Assembly (NCBI GenBank): GCA_905250885.1
Contig: CAJNOQ010000356.1
Span: 1-53,739, forward strand
Direction of reading: 5' to 3'
Source of the DNA: Didymodactylos carnosus
Lineage: Eukaryota > Rotifera > Eurotatoria > Philodinida > Philodinidae
DNA length: 53,739 bases
A program made the position numbers and the translations under genes. Positions 1 to 10,595 of the stretch are shown piece by piece (position 1 is the first letter of the stretch; each line of letters opens with the position of its first letter). The notes below the pieces were generated by a model, which saw only the letters and a program-made list of their open reading frames with translations, was not told the origin of the DNA and made no database searches.

Positions 1-1400
1 AAAAAAAGTCGGTAAATTTTAGTTTTTTATTATGCAGAGTAAAAAGAATCCAGTAAAAACTGGATATCTCAAAAGGGAAGGACGATGAGCACGAAATGTT
101 TTTTAACTTTTTCTAGTCTCATCGAGGTCTTCATGCAGCCAAAAAATAGGATTAAAAAGCAATTCGACAGGTGGGAACCTTTCCTCGTAAGATATTAAAT
201 TTTGTCAGTTTTTTTCAATTAATCTAACCGCAGAACGAAGATTTTTTCGAGAATTATGATTAAGAAAAATGCCCGAGTTTAATATAAATAAATATTTACA
301 GATAATTATTTTTTACATACCTGTTAAAAAGATGATAATAATAAGGAAAACTTTTAACATAATTTTTGATTCAATGTATCAAACGCTTCTAGAGACAACA
401 AGTGTACTGATATTTCTAAATTTAAAGAATTAATCGTCAATTTATATATTGTTTGGTTATTATAAATTTTTTTATGTGGGTTGATGTGACGTTTGATTCA
501 TATGCCATACGTACATACATGTAATTGGTTATCTAAAACAAATTCTTCTTTTTAGAATAAATGAGAAAAGAAAATATAGAGAGTTTTCCTTTTCCGTTTC
601 GGTTCATATAAAAACATAAATTGATATTATCGCATCCAATGCGCATTAGAAATTGTGGGAAGCTTTTTTAGCATACTATTTGAGCTTAAAAATAGAGTGT
701 GTGCGTGTGAGAGAGAGAGAGAAAACAATCTCTTAATTACTTACACAATTTAGATTGAGACCAAATAAAGATGCATACTGCCTCGCATCTAAAAGGTTAA
801 CCATCTGTTGAATAATGATAAAGTATACCGTGCCTTTGATATACTTTTTTAATAAGTTATTAGTAATTATTATAGGATTAACCAGAGACGCGGACGTATA
901 GATACACACAATAAAGTATAACCTACGCAAATCTATATATGAAGTAATTCATAACTACTCTCTGAGTTTAATGAAGGACGAGAGGGGGGTGTCTCCTCAT
1001 CCGGTTTTTTCCTCAATTTGTAGAGGACAGTTTGAAATGTATATTCTACAAGTTTTTCGATTCCCAGACTTGTAGTTTTGGAGAAAATCTTTTAAGTCTT
1101 TTCTCGATTTTTTGCCCAATTATTAAAATTTAAATAAAAATTTCCAGCTGAAGCCACTATTTGGTTTGATTCGATAGCAAACATCGAGTTGTACATACAC
1201 TGAAAGTTTCATCGTTATCGAATGAAGTTTCACAGAGAAATTTAGCATTTACCTCGTCAATAGGATTTTAGGGCAAAAACTGTTTTGTCAGGTGCCATAA
1301 ACAAAGTTTCGCTTCAGGGAAGCATTTTGGAAAAAAAGTGTGGATACAACAGTTATCAGCATCGATTACACCCAGATCCCTGCTCCAAAATGCTTCCCCC
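1..1400. other. non-coding AT-rich flank
   Basis: I see no convincing gene here. There is a short (GA)n run near 712-722 and long A/T-rich stretches. The short open frames lack splice-consistent extension or recognisable motifs. Confidence 0.5.
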
Positions 1401-1409
1401 AAGAGAAAC

Positions 1410-2160
1410 TGCCGTCAAGAGCACGAAAATTAGAACAGTAGTTAACGGCTATATCTCAGACGGGGGACCATCAACTATGGAGTTCTTCAGAGGAGCATTC
1501 TTGCTCGTCTGTTGTTTCTCATATTCATTGATGACCCTGGAGACAGCTTAGAGTGTTTATTAAAATTATTTGCTGATGACGCTACATTGCTCGATACTCC
1601 ACGGGGAAAGGCGACTTTTTTCTTTCTTATCATCGAAGAGCATCGCGTCAGCATTGGAGAGCATTTCAAGCATCGGAAAGCATTTCAACGGCTCCGGAAA
1701 GCTCCCAGAGCCGCCTCACTGCGACACTCACTCATCAATCTGCACATTCTACTAACAGATTAAATAATGACCTAATCCAAATAGTAAATTGGTGTGACAC
1801 ATGGCAAATTGATATAAACATAGACAAAACTGAAGGTATGACATATGTAAGGAACCTATCATGTTTAAAACAGTATAATCTTCCACTATTCATACAAAAT
1901 CAAATTTTGCTAGAAGCGATGCTGCACAAACACTGTGGTCTATCACTAACACCTATCCTATCGTGGGACACGCATGTGAGCGAAGTGTTTGGTACAATAA
2001 ACCATACCCATAATTACATGAAATTAATAAAATGGAATGTTTACTCAAGAAAACACTAAAACCAATTAGTTAATTCATTTTCAAAAGTAAAGTCGGTCTT
2101 CTGTATATTATTGTAAGAACTTTTCATCAGACGCAGTCAATGTAACGAAGTAACAAGTTC
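1410..2160 (+). pseudogene. decayed non-LTR retrotransposon reverse transcriptase fragment
   Basis: This is a broken piece of a LINE-type reverse transcriptase. In frame 1 (about 1420-1500) the text reads like RT block 3-4 (RTVVNGYIS, then FRGAFL where PQGSIL is usual). After a frame change it continues in frame 3 from 1512 with LFLIFIDD and then LFADDATLL, the FADD catalytic core of LINE RTs. After a low-complexity stretch (about 1620-1720) the reading moves to frame 2 at 1757 with LNNDL, NWCDTWQIDINIDKTE and later LSWDTHV, matching the segment after the catalytic core in Jockey/CR1/I-type elements. Similarity fades after about 2060-2160. At least two frameshifts and no intact ORF show that it is dead. 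No endonuclease or 3' tail was recognised, so the clade is open. Confidence 0.7.
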
Positions 2161-2413
2161 ATCGCTCAATTTTCAAAAGATCTTTGATCACACATCATTG
2201 TTAGGAATATTTGTTAATGACAAAAGCTTTTACATAACTAGCCGTATTCTACGGTGCATAAAAAACATCTTTTTAATGAAGAGACGCAGAAAAAATTGGT
2301 GAGACATTTAAGGTGTCATTTGTTCAAAGATATACTTTTAAAATGACTATTTGATTATTTCAGTATATCGAGAGAAACTCTAGAGTTGATCTGAAACTGA
2401 ACATTAGTAATTT

Positions 2414-2466
2414 TATGTACTGCTTCAATGCATACAAAAATTTTGCATGCATTGACGCAGTACATA
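2414..2466. repeat. 20-bp-arm hairpin downstream of the minus-strand gene
   Basis: The arms 2414-2433 and 2447-2466 are reverse complements with one mismatch, separated by a 13-nt loop. It lies just beyond the likely poly(A) signal of the minus-strand gene. It could be a small MITE remnant or a structured RNA. The stem is somewhat short for a typical microRNA precursor. Confidence 0.6.
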
Positions 2467-2480
2467 TGATTGAATATTTC

Positions 2481-2486
2481 TTTATT
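2481..2486 (-). terminator. poly(A) signal of the coiled-coil gene
   Basis: AATAAA reads on the minus strand, about 160 nt past the stop codon at 2646-2648. It is the first canonical signal after the stop and a reasonable 3' end. Confidence 0.45.
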
Positions 2487-2645
2487 CATACAAAAAATTA
2501 GTTCCATTAAACATTTTGTCTACATAAAAATTCAAAAATCTACACATACGATGAGATAAAGCAACCAAAGGAACGTTTGCCTGCGAAAAAAATATACAAT
2601 TGCATAAAAAAAGCAGTAAACGAATATTATTAAAGTATATGTTTG

Positions 2646-5221
2646 TCATATAGCATCCACAGCGTCCAACAGAGCCTCTACTATTCCATTTTTGGCTTGA
2701 TTTGCCTAAAAAAAGAGAAAAAAATAATAGCACTAGGTGTTGGATTATAATAATTTCCTTGATTTATGCTATTAAAAAATTGCTGAAAAAAAAGATGAAC
2801 TTCAGCCTTAAAAATAGAGAACTATACTATACTAATACTAACACTGCAGTTTTCGTATCTCAGTGAAAACAGTCAGAGAAGGGTTGAAATTTGTTTCATA
2901 ACTACGCTAGTCACAAACTAATATTACAGAAATATTCTGGACGAGGAAACCGTTCTCTCCTTTCTGCCACATCCGTTTTCTGGAATTATTTTTCCGAGGT
3001 CCTCTTGAATGAGTTAAATACATTCAATGAACGTCAAAATCTTCGAGACGATGGAATTTTTTTGGCTCTGAAAAAACATGAGCAGGACCTTAGGTATTTT
3101 TTTGGCGAAAACAAAATTCCAGAAAACGATTGAAAGTTACATGATTCGATTCAGTTTTTGACGCTGATCACGAACATGCGTTTTATTTTGCTATGAAATA
3201 CTTTTTTAATGCGAAAAACGGAACACCATTGCTTGAGAACGCGATCGTCTTCCGAGCTCGGGTTTGTTTTAAATTGAAGAGGAATGTTGGTTTAACTTGT
3301 GTACAAAATTTGAGGTCTTCATCTTACGTCAAGTATTCTACATAACTCTATCGCCGCTTATCATAAATTGCTCTTACTTAGTACCATATTCTCTATCAAC
3401 AGGTCTAATATCATTGAAAACAGACGTGCGCACTTTGAAAAGGTTTCCACGTTAAGGAATCATAAAACGACACAAATATAGCCTCCACTTACTCCATCTT
3501 TAGCATTTCTCAGACGTCTTTGAGCTTCATGTAAATCTTTGAATAAATTTTCATCTTGTACAGCACGTTTCATACGCATATTTTCACTCGAAGCATGCTC
3601 ATATTCATCACGAGCTGAATCAACAGTTTGTTTACTTTGTTCCAATTCACTAAAATACAAAAGTAAAAGTAACATTATTCAGTTTTATTGATAATGACGT
3701 AAATTTGTATGATTACATTTGAGCATTTGTTAAAAATTCTTTATAATTATCGTCTGATGATTGAACCGGATCCAATATACGTAATTTTTGTGTAGTCTGT
3801 TTAGCATCATCAATATCTTTGACAAGTCGTTCGATTGTATTCTGTAAACTTCTATAAGACAAAATAAATATTTATTTTTTTATCGAACAAATCTTTCCTA
3901 GATCTTACTGAATTTCATTTGAATATTCACCACATGATTCTAATTCTGTACACATCATACTCAAATCACTCACAGCACTATTCACTTTCCCACGCTTTTT
4001 AATATGATCTTCTTCACGATATTTTAACGAACTAATTTCATCTTGTAACTAGAGAAAAAGAGTAATTCATGAAAAATCATACATGGAAATGCAAAGGTAG
4101 AGCTCAACGCTCGTCTATTTTGTACGTACTAATAGGATTCGTTCCTTATGTCTAATGAACAAATTTTTGAAGGAATGCTAATCTCTGTTCTCTTACTTTG
4201 GCATTTTCTTTCACATAATTGACATTTTCACATGTTAAATCGTTCAATGACGTGCCAACAAGTTGATTCTCAAGCTGTTTTTCTCTACTTTTTAACGTTT
4301 TTAGATCATCATCTAACTCATTCTAAATAAAGTATATGATGTTATTAATATTCTATTAATTGTATTTTTCTTACATCACGTTTCTCAAGCACTTCTATTT
4401 CTTTGCGTATATTGTCCATTTCGATATCCAATGCTTTGTTACCTTTTAAAATGTCTGCGTCTACCGATGTTTGCCGTTTCTTCTCTTTTTTATACTAAAC
4501 AAAAGCAATAAAACACATGTTATGATTGTTTCATCTTTCACAAAAATCAAACTCATACTCGTTCAATTTGTTCTTCATCGACATTGATATCCTGTTCAAA
4601 TTTGGTAATTTCATCTTCCATATTGAATTGGGTAGCACGAAGTTGTCTCTGGAAAATATTTAACATCATGATACTTTTCTAAATAAAATAAATATTTACT
4701 TACATCTTCTTCTGTTGTATCGTCAATATAATCCATCAAATATTTGTAATATTTTAATATATCAATTAAATTTAATAAAATTTTTCGTCGTTCTTCTTTT
4801 GCTAAACAAGAATCATGAACAATGAACTACTAGTATTGTCTCATTCATCTTACTTGATTGAGTTAGAAGCCACAAACCACATTCTGTTTCGCCACCCATT
4901 TCACATAAAAAATCACTAAAAACAAATAAATAGATCAAAATATTTTTAATAAAAGAAAAATATTAGAATATGTACAAAAATTGAGCTGCTTGGCATATTT
5001 TATCAGAACTGGATAATTGTGATGTGTTGACAAATTGAGAAAAATATGTATTAGTTAAATCAATTGAGAGATTTTGAAATGGAAAAAGCTAAAAAACATA
5101 AACGATGTACTACACACAAATAAGAAAAAAACGAATTACATACCTCATCAATATCTTCTTCTGTACATTTTCGCGATGGTAAAACCAAAGCAAGCTGAAG
5201 TAATAATTGCTCTTTTGCCAT
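2646..5221 (-). CDS. coiled-coil protein, 392 aa, 11 exons (unrecognised)
   Basis: Exons (minus strand, coding order): 5221-5144, 5088-4976, 4915-4854, 4801-4704, 4648-4559, 4494-4375, 4322-4197, 4048-3909, 3851-3717, 3649-3493, 2705-2646. Every junction has GT..AG and keeps frame, giving 1179 nt. The start is the ATG at 5221 (MAKEQLLLQ). Residues 1-110 look globular (ELFPFQNLSIDL, FLCEMGGETECGLWLL). Residues from about 115 to 375 are charged and heptad-like (EDEITKFEQDI, DIEMDNIRKEIEVLEKR, RLVKDIDDAKQTTQKLR), as in a long coiled coil; the end is EALLDAVDAI. The layout (small globular head plus coiled coil) resembles kinetochore, augmin or intraflagellar-transport subunits, but no named family matched by eye. 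Introns are 55-150 bp except the last, about 790 bp. The gene model is strong; the function is unknown. Confidence 0.85.
2706..3492 (-). other. long last intron of the coiled-coil gene
   Basis: At about 790 bp it is roughly ten times longer than the other introns of this gene. The plus-strand open frame at 2891-3133 has no recognisable domain. The sequence style (long mixed A/T stretches with occasional GC words) resembles the other insert-like regions of this window, so an old repeat insertion is possible but not shown. Confidence 0.4.
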
Positions 5222-6880
5222 CGTTGCAGTACGATCAGATTAATCTGAAAAAATATCATGACACCATTCTTTCAGACTTGTGTATTGAGTTAAGAGTCCT
5301 ATCAATTATTCTCCTATGTGTTCTTCTAAATATTTACTAGAGATCTTTTTCTTTGTTTTCAAAAAAACAATATAGAAAAGTTCAATAATATGTTCATTGT
5401 TGTTTCACTTTTCTTCTATTACATCTTGTGTGAAACAACCATGTAGCATACATTAAACAGGTATGATACTGAACGGCAGCTCATATGAGAATATTTTTCT
5501 TTAAAAAAAAGTTGAACGAACTTTACACTAGTATTACATTATAACAACTCTTGTAGAATATATCAGTGCTATTAAATGAGTTGACACAAATTAGCAACCA
5601 CTAAAAAAATTGATCCCGGTGGTAGTTGAACCGCGCGCATTCTCAGCATACAGCAAGTGTATGCTTCAGGAGTATCGACAGGGACGGAGGCGCATTTATA
5701 AAGGATTGACAGACTTGGTATGAAATTCTCCTTAGAGGGTAGTTATACGTATTAAAAACATTTTCCTTCTGTCAGCGAGAAATTATCTTTTGCCACACTT
5801 GTCGTTTGTTCGATGTCATATTGGTCAAATGTCTTCTGATGTTATATCCTTTTTCTTATTTTAGTATATCAACATTATTCTGTTCAAATCAGATGCAAGC
5901 AATGGTCAACCAAGATATATCTTGTAGGAAAAATAGTTATCTGCATATTCAAAGAACAAACTATGATAATCATTGAAATTTTTCGACAAGAATATTCATA
6001 ATACGATTTTGTGGTGCGATAAATGTCAATATATTATTACGATGAGTAGTGTCTTGTATCCCCCTAATTATATATTTTGTTTTTCTGATTATAATTTAAC
6101 ATAATTGTTGGTGATACGGAAAGCTCTAAGAATTGTAAATAAATAACAAACACAGCTATGTTCATCATACAATCAGTGTTTAGTTATTATCAAATTTGCT
6201 GCTCATACACGACACAGGCAAGTACATGGAAAGTAAATAAGTGGAGCATACTGATTTTCATCTTCTAATCACAAATACTTCTGGTGAACTTTAGATGAAA
6301 AAATCTTTAGATTTTACTCGCAGTATCCAAAACAGAAAAAGGTTATTTTAGTGCTTCGTTTTAACAGAATTGACTTGAGACAACGGTGACGACGTCTTAA
6401 GTCACTGCTTAATTTATCGCGTAACATGTCAGGAATATTTGGTAATCTCTCACATTACGTGAATAAATCCATTCATTCAAACTTAAGATCACCTGCAATG
6501 GAATTAAGACTCGAACTGCAGACTTGAGTTGAAACTTACGATTCGTAATATAAATAAAACACACTTAAAACAAATCTTAAGCAAACTTAAGTCAGGAGAT
6601 AAGCACTCAAGTTTAAGACCTATTTAACAAACAAGAAAACCCTTGAGAAAAATTAGAGATAAAAAAGTATAGGAGCTATTGGTGACCAAGATCCAACAAC
6701 AAGAAGCTACTGACAATCTCTATGCTAAACATGACTTGAAGACTATAAAAGTAGAAGTCAAGTGCGGTTCGAAAGGTTAATGAAAAGAGCTTTGACAGCG
6801 TCTATTATAAACCTCGATGTGCTTAAATATATCGATACACTAGTCTGTCAATGCACATTTCAGTAATAAAACACGCAACC

Positions 6881-6898
6881 TATATATATATATATATA
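6881..6898. repeat. (TA)n microsatellite
   Basis: Nine uninterrupted TA units, directly visible; followed by a short CA run. Confidence 0.9.
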
Positions 6899-7179
6899 CA
6901 CACATGTATGACATGACTCATTTTACGCTAAATATTCCATTCTTCTAAACAAAGGTACTTTGTGAAGATATATTTCTTTTGTTAAAAACAAATAGAAAAT
7001 TATCAAGTAGCAACAACAAATTATAAACAGCAAATTTCCTAGGATGATACAGCTGTTCTCCCAAACCGGCATACACAGCTATGCACAGGTGACGTCGCTA
7101 CACTCACGCAACCGATTGGTTTCTCTACTTACACACAATAATCATAATATAAGGCGGAATCTGTCAAGTCGGACTTAAG

Positions 7180-7214
7180 CGAAAAAACTTAAAAACTTAG
7201 TTTAAGTTTTTTCG
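7180..7214. repeat. perfect 14-bp-arm hairpin
   Basis: Arm 7180-7193 (CGAAAAAACTTAAA) is the exact reverse complement of 7201-7214, with a 7-nt loop. It sits among other ACTTAAG words, so it may be the end of a decayed element. Confidence 0.7.
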
Positions 7215-8822
7215 TGAAACAAGTCCCAGATTTAGTAGTAAACGTGTGAATAACACAAACACATTGACTGATATGAATACAGTTGTTCTTGTGGTTTTAA
7301 CTTCCTTCGAAGGTAGTAACCCTTCTCTTATATTTCTCTTATTCACTATTGATTGCATGACGTCGGTGTGGATACGAACTAAGAAGGTCTTGAAAGAGCT
7401 TAGTGATATTTTTACTTTAAAGCTTCATAGCATTTCCTGTTAGAAAATCCTGTTAAACTCTGCGAAAATGATATGTAGTCAGACAATTCACCATACTTAA
7501 ATCCTTCCGATACTATAGAGACTTTAGTTTATGCTGCAACCTTTCCTTAAATATTTTTATCAACCGTGTGCGTCTTCATTTTAAATACAGTCATTTTATT
7601 TTATTTCTTTTGCGTACCAATAAAACGCTCTATTCTAGATCTTTGCGCATTTAGCTAATTTCATGTGTATCTGAGATATAATTAGGTCATCTGTAAGTGT
7701 CAGAAGTTCTATTTTTGTTTTCTAGGCTACACGGACACATTGAACAGAAACATAAAGCAACAAATGATCTGATCTAAAAATTCGAAGTAGCAAAATATAA
7801 TTGTCATTGAAATATAGTTAAATCTAGCTGCAACAGCTAAATCATAATCAATAGGAAAGGAATTAAGAACGCAACATGTGCGAGTTATATAAAATCTTTT
7901 GTTTAATTTTTTCATTTTTCCAAAAAATTCTGATTTTTCTATATTATTTAGATGATATTTCAGTCGTTTCAGCATCTATATAGATTCGTAAAATGTTTCT
8001 GTTAATACTCATCAATTTATTTTGTTGTAAAATAAATTCTCTTGGATAGGAATACTTTCTTGACCGAATCACGGCGCAACTTCCGAATAGAAAGTGATCT
8101 AACTAACTCTATGCATAAGATCGGTTTTTATTGTTTCTCCATCTCTTGTAAACCGATCTATAAGGAGAAAGAAGATTGGGGTCATCGTTGTAAGAGATTT
8201 GTATTAGCAAAACGTTTTACAATTTCGCCTTCAAATTTGAGACGATTAAATATGTGACGTTAAGGTGAGAATTCACACAGTCAATCGAACTTTTTATAAA
8301 GACTATAACTTGATTAAGACTATAAGTCTCCATCTGGTTACCTAAAATCTAATCAGATGGATTTGAAAAAAGTATTATATTGGCTTTTCGACGATTTTCT
8401 GAATCGATATTAATTTGTTTTATTTCTGTTAACGTAACAGCATTAGTCGTACACCTTAAAGCTGTAAAACATGTACGAAATAAATTATAGTTTTGAATCG
8501 TGTATATCTAAGTTTATAGATCTGTGTTGAGATGAACAAAAAGGAAAGAAAGAAAAAATCTCCATATATATTTGTGCAACTATCCGGTCACATATGTTTA
8601 CTTTGTGGTTAGTTTTATTCTCTCATCTTACTCATAAAATAACAGTGAAATCACTCTGATCTTATTATTACTAACTACACAGTTCTATACATCTATCTGA
8701 AAGTAAGTAGACAATTTATCCTTTGGAATCCTATTATTCGTTCAAATGTTACGTCTGAATATTTTGATGAATATTATTTGTAGTCAGCACTGATTCGACT
8801 ATTTTGATTTTATTTTCATTTC

Positions 8823-8849
8823 AGATAAATACAGTACAGATCAAATAAA
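8823..8849 (+). promoter_or_regulatory. likely 5' UTR splice acceptor and leader
   Basis: A pyrimidine-rich tract ending TTTCAG at about 8818-8823 lies just ahead of a short leader and the ATG at 8850. This suggests a 5' UTR intron. No upstream non-coding exon could be fixed. Confidence 0.35.
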
Positions 8850-9459
8850 ATGTCTGATGAATTACGTCAATATCGAGAAGCTTTTTCATTATTCGACAAA
8901 GATCATGATGAGATAATAGCACCCCAAGAACTTGGTAAAGTGTTTTTTTGTCGTTTTAATTATATCACTTGTTGTTATTTTATTTTCTTGTTCAGGTATT
9001 GTTCTTCGTTCATGTGGTTTAAGTCCGTCTGAAGCAGATCTCCAAAAAATACAACAACAAGTTGGTAGAAAAATTGATTTTGATACATTTGTTAAAATAG
9101 CAAAAGATTTCAAAGCAAATAATAAAGAAACAGAAGAAGATATACGTGAAGCGTTTCGAGTATTTGATAAAGATGGAACGGGTTATGTATCCGTGTCTGA
9201 ATTAAAACATGGTACGTGTTTACAATCTTTTATTATCTTAAATAATTTACCATTTGTTTTTCTGTTTAGCTATGATATCATTAGGTGAACGTTTAAGCGA
9301 GGAAGAAGTAGATGAATTAACAAGAGAAGCGGATATTGATGCTGATGGTGAGTTTACAATTTTGTTTAATTTTACAATTTTTAATTACGACATTTTTATT
9401 TATTATTAGGAAGATGTAATTGTGATGATCTTGTGCGAATTTTATCAAATAAACGTTAG
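8850..9459 (+). CDS. calmodulin-like EF-hand protein, 142 aa, 4 exons
   Basis: Exons 8850-8934, 8996-9211, 9270-9347 and 9410-9459 join in frame through short GT..AG introns (61, 58 and 62 nt). EF-hand 1 (residues 16-27, [12 protein letters not shown]) and EF-hand 3 (86-97, [12 protein letters not shown]) have canonical calcium ligands at positions 1, 3, 5 and 12. EF-hand 2 (around 50-60, GRKIDFDTF) has lost the loop and cannot bind calcium normally. EF-hand 4 (122-133, DIDADGRCNCDD) keeps Asp at 1, 3 and 5 but ends in Asp instead of Glu. It is slightly shorter than calmodulin (about 149). The linker [19 protein letters not shown] is calmodulin-like. The degenerate second hand resembles CALML4 or myosin light-chain-like members, so it is probably a calcium sensor or light chain that binds a target helix, not true calmodulin. 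Confidence 0.92.
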
Positions 9460-9470
9460 AAAAATTCATT

Positions 9471-9476
9471 AATAAA
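9471..9476 (+). terminator. poly(A) signal of the calmodulin-like gene
   Basis: AATAAA 12 nt after the stop codon; a very short 3' UTR would follow. Confidence 0.5.
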
Positions 9477-10595
9477 GCGTAAACACATTCCGCAATAACT
9501 CATTTTTGTTTATTCCGTCCATTTAATATTTGCAATACATTCTTTTTTGCTTTTGTACTTTAATGCGTTTATTGGCTTTTTTTCTTAAGAACGTTGTTAT
9601 GTTTTTGTTGTAAATTTTAAGCTAAGTCTTTCTCTTCTTATTGTTAACTTGATTAAGCCTATAACGCCTCGTTTTTTCTGACCATGAAAATATAGAGAAC
9701 ATTTGTTCTGAAACCATAACATTTTCTGAGCTTTCTTCAGTAAGCTTTCTTTTTGTTGATTAGTTTTTTTAAAATAATATCTATTTATGATATGTTAATT
9801 GTAAATGTTAAAATATACCCCGTAGAAAAAAGAATAGAATACCTGTTACTGCTGGATACCCTTTCTAATACCAAGCTGTTTAAACTTTCAAGCAACAATT
9901 TAAAGTAAATTATTTGAAGATGAAACATCAGTTGTTTGGATGAAAACGGTTCTAGCTTTGTCACATGGCTATTGAGTACTTGAAGAAGACAAATAATTAC
10001 TTGAGATATTGTTCTTCCTTATGACATTATACAGTGTCTCATTCATTATAATAGCGAATTTTGGTGCTAAATTGAAGTTTACCAGTGTAAAAGCTCATAC
10101 CTTTAAAAGTTTCGAACAGTTGAAAAGTCTCTGAAACAATGTTCTAGAAAAAGTCAGACATTCATTTATATTTAATTCTATATATCATTTAAATCGCTCC
10201 GTTTTGCAAGGTTTATTGCAATTTCCCTAAATCAAAAAAAATCGCCGATTCAACCTCAAAATAATGAGTTCTCTTGTTCATGAATTGTCGCCAACATCAT
10301 CAACCCAATAGCATCCTAGTGGCGGAAAAAGTGAAACGATGATTGGTTGCAACTTTTGAAGGGAATGGACGAATATAATCTGACACAATAGCAGCAGTAA
10401 ATTACAACTATTAAGAATAATTTTAGACGTGTATATTATAGCTGAATGATAAATGAATACGAAAACTTTATTTTTGAAAAATCTAGAAAACAGACTATTG
10501 TAATGACATATCTATTCTGTTTTGGCAGTATTTGTTTGCCTGTTGCTTCAAATTTAATATTTTCTTAAAAAAGGACCTCATGCTCCTTTCGTCAC
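9477..10595. other. intergenic region
   Basis: 1.1 kb without a supported gene, repeat array or RNA. The promoter of the next gene presumably lies near its 3' end. Confidence 0.45.

Larger units (their letters stand above)
5222..8849. other. intergenic region
   Basis: No gene is supported in this 3.6 kb stretch. It holds a (TA)n run at 6881-6898, many scattered CTTAAG/ACTTAAG words (6390-6620, 7170-7210), and a hairpin at 7180-7214. The 7.2-8.3 kb open frames are short and lack motifs. The part near 8700-8830 probably contains the promoter and a 5' UTR intron of the calmodulin-like gene. Confidence 0.5.

Noticed and set aside
5612..5692. tRNA-like pattern on the minus strand
   Set aside because: The outer ends pair 6 of 7 and there is a 7-bp stem in the middle, but the T-arm does not form and the anticodon loop lacks U33.
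8042..8257. ORF of 71 codons upstream of the calmodulin-like gene
   Set aside because: No domain, no splice-consistent continuation and AT-driven composition; likely chance.
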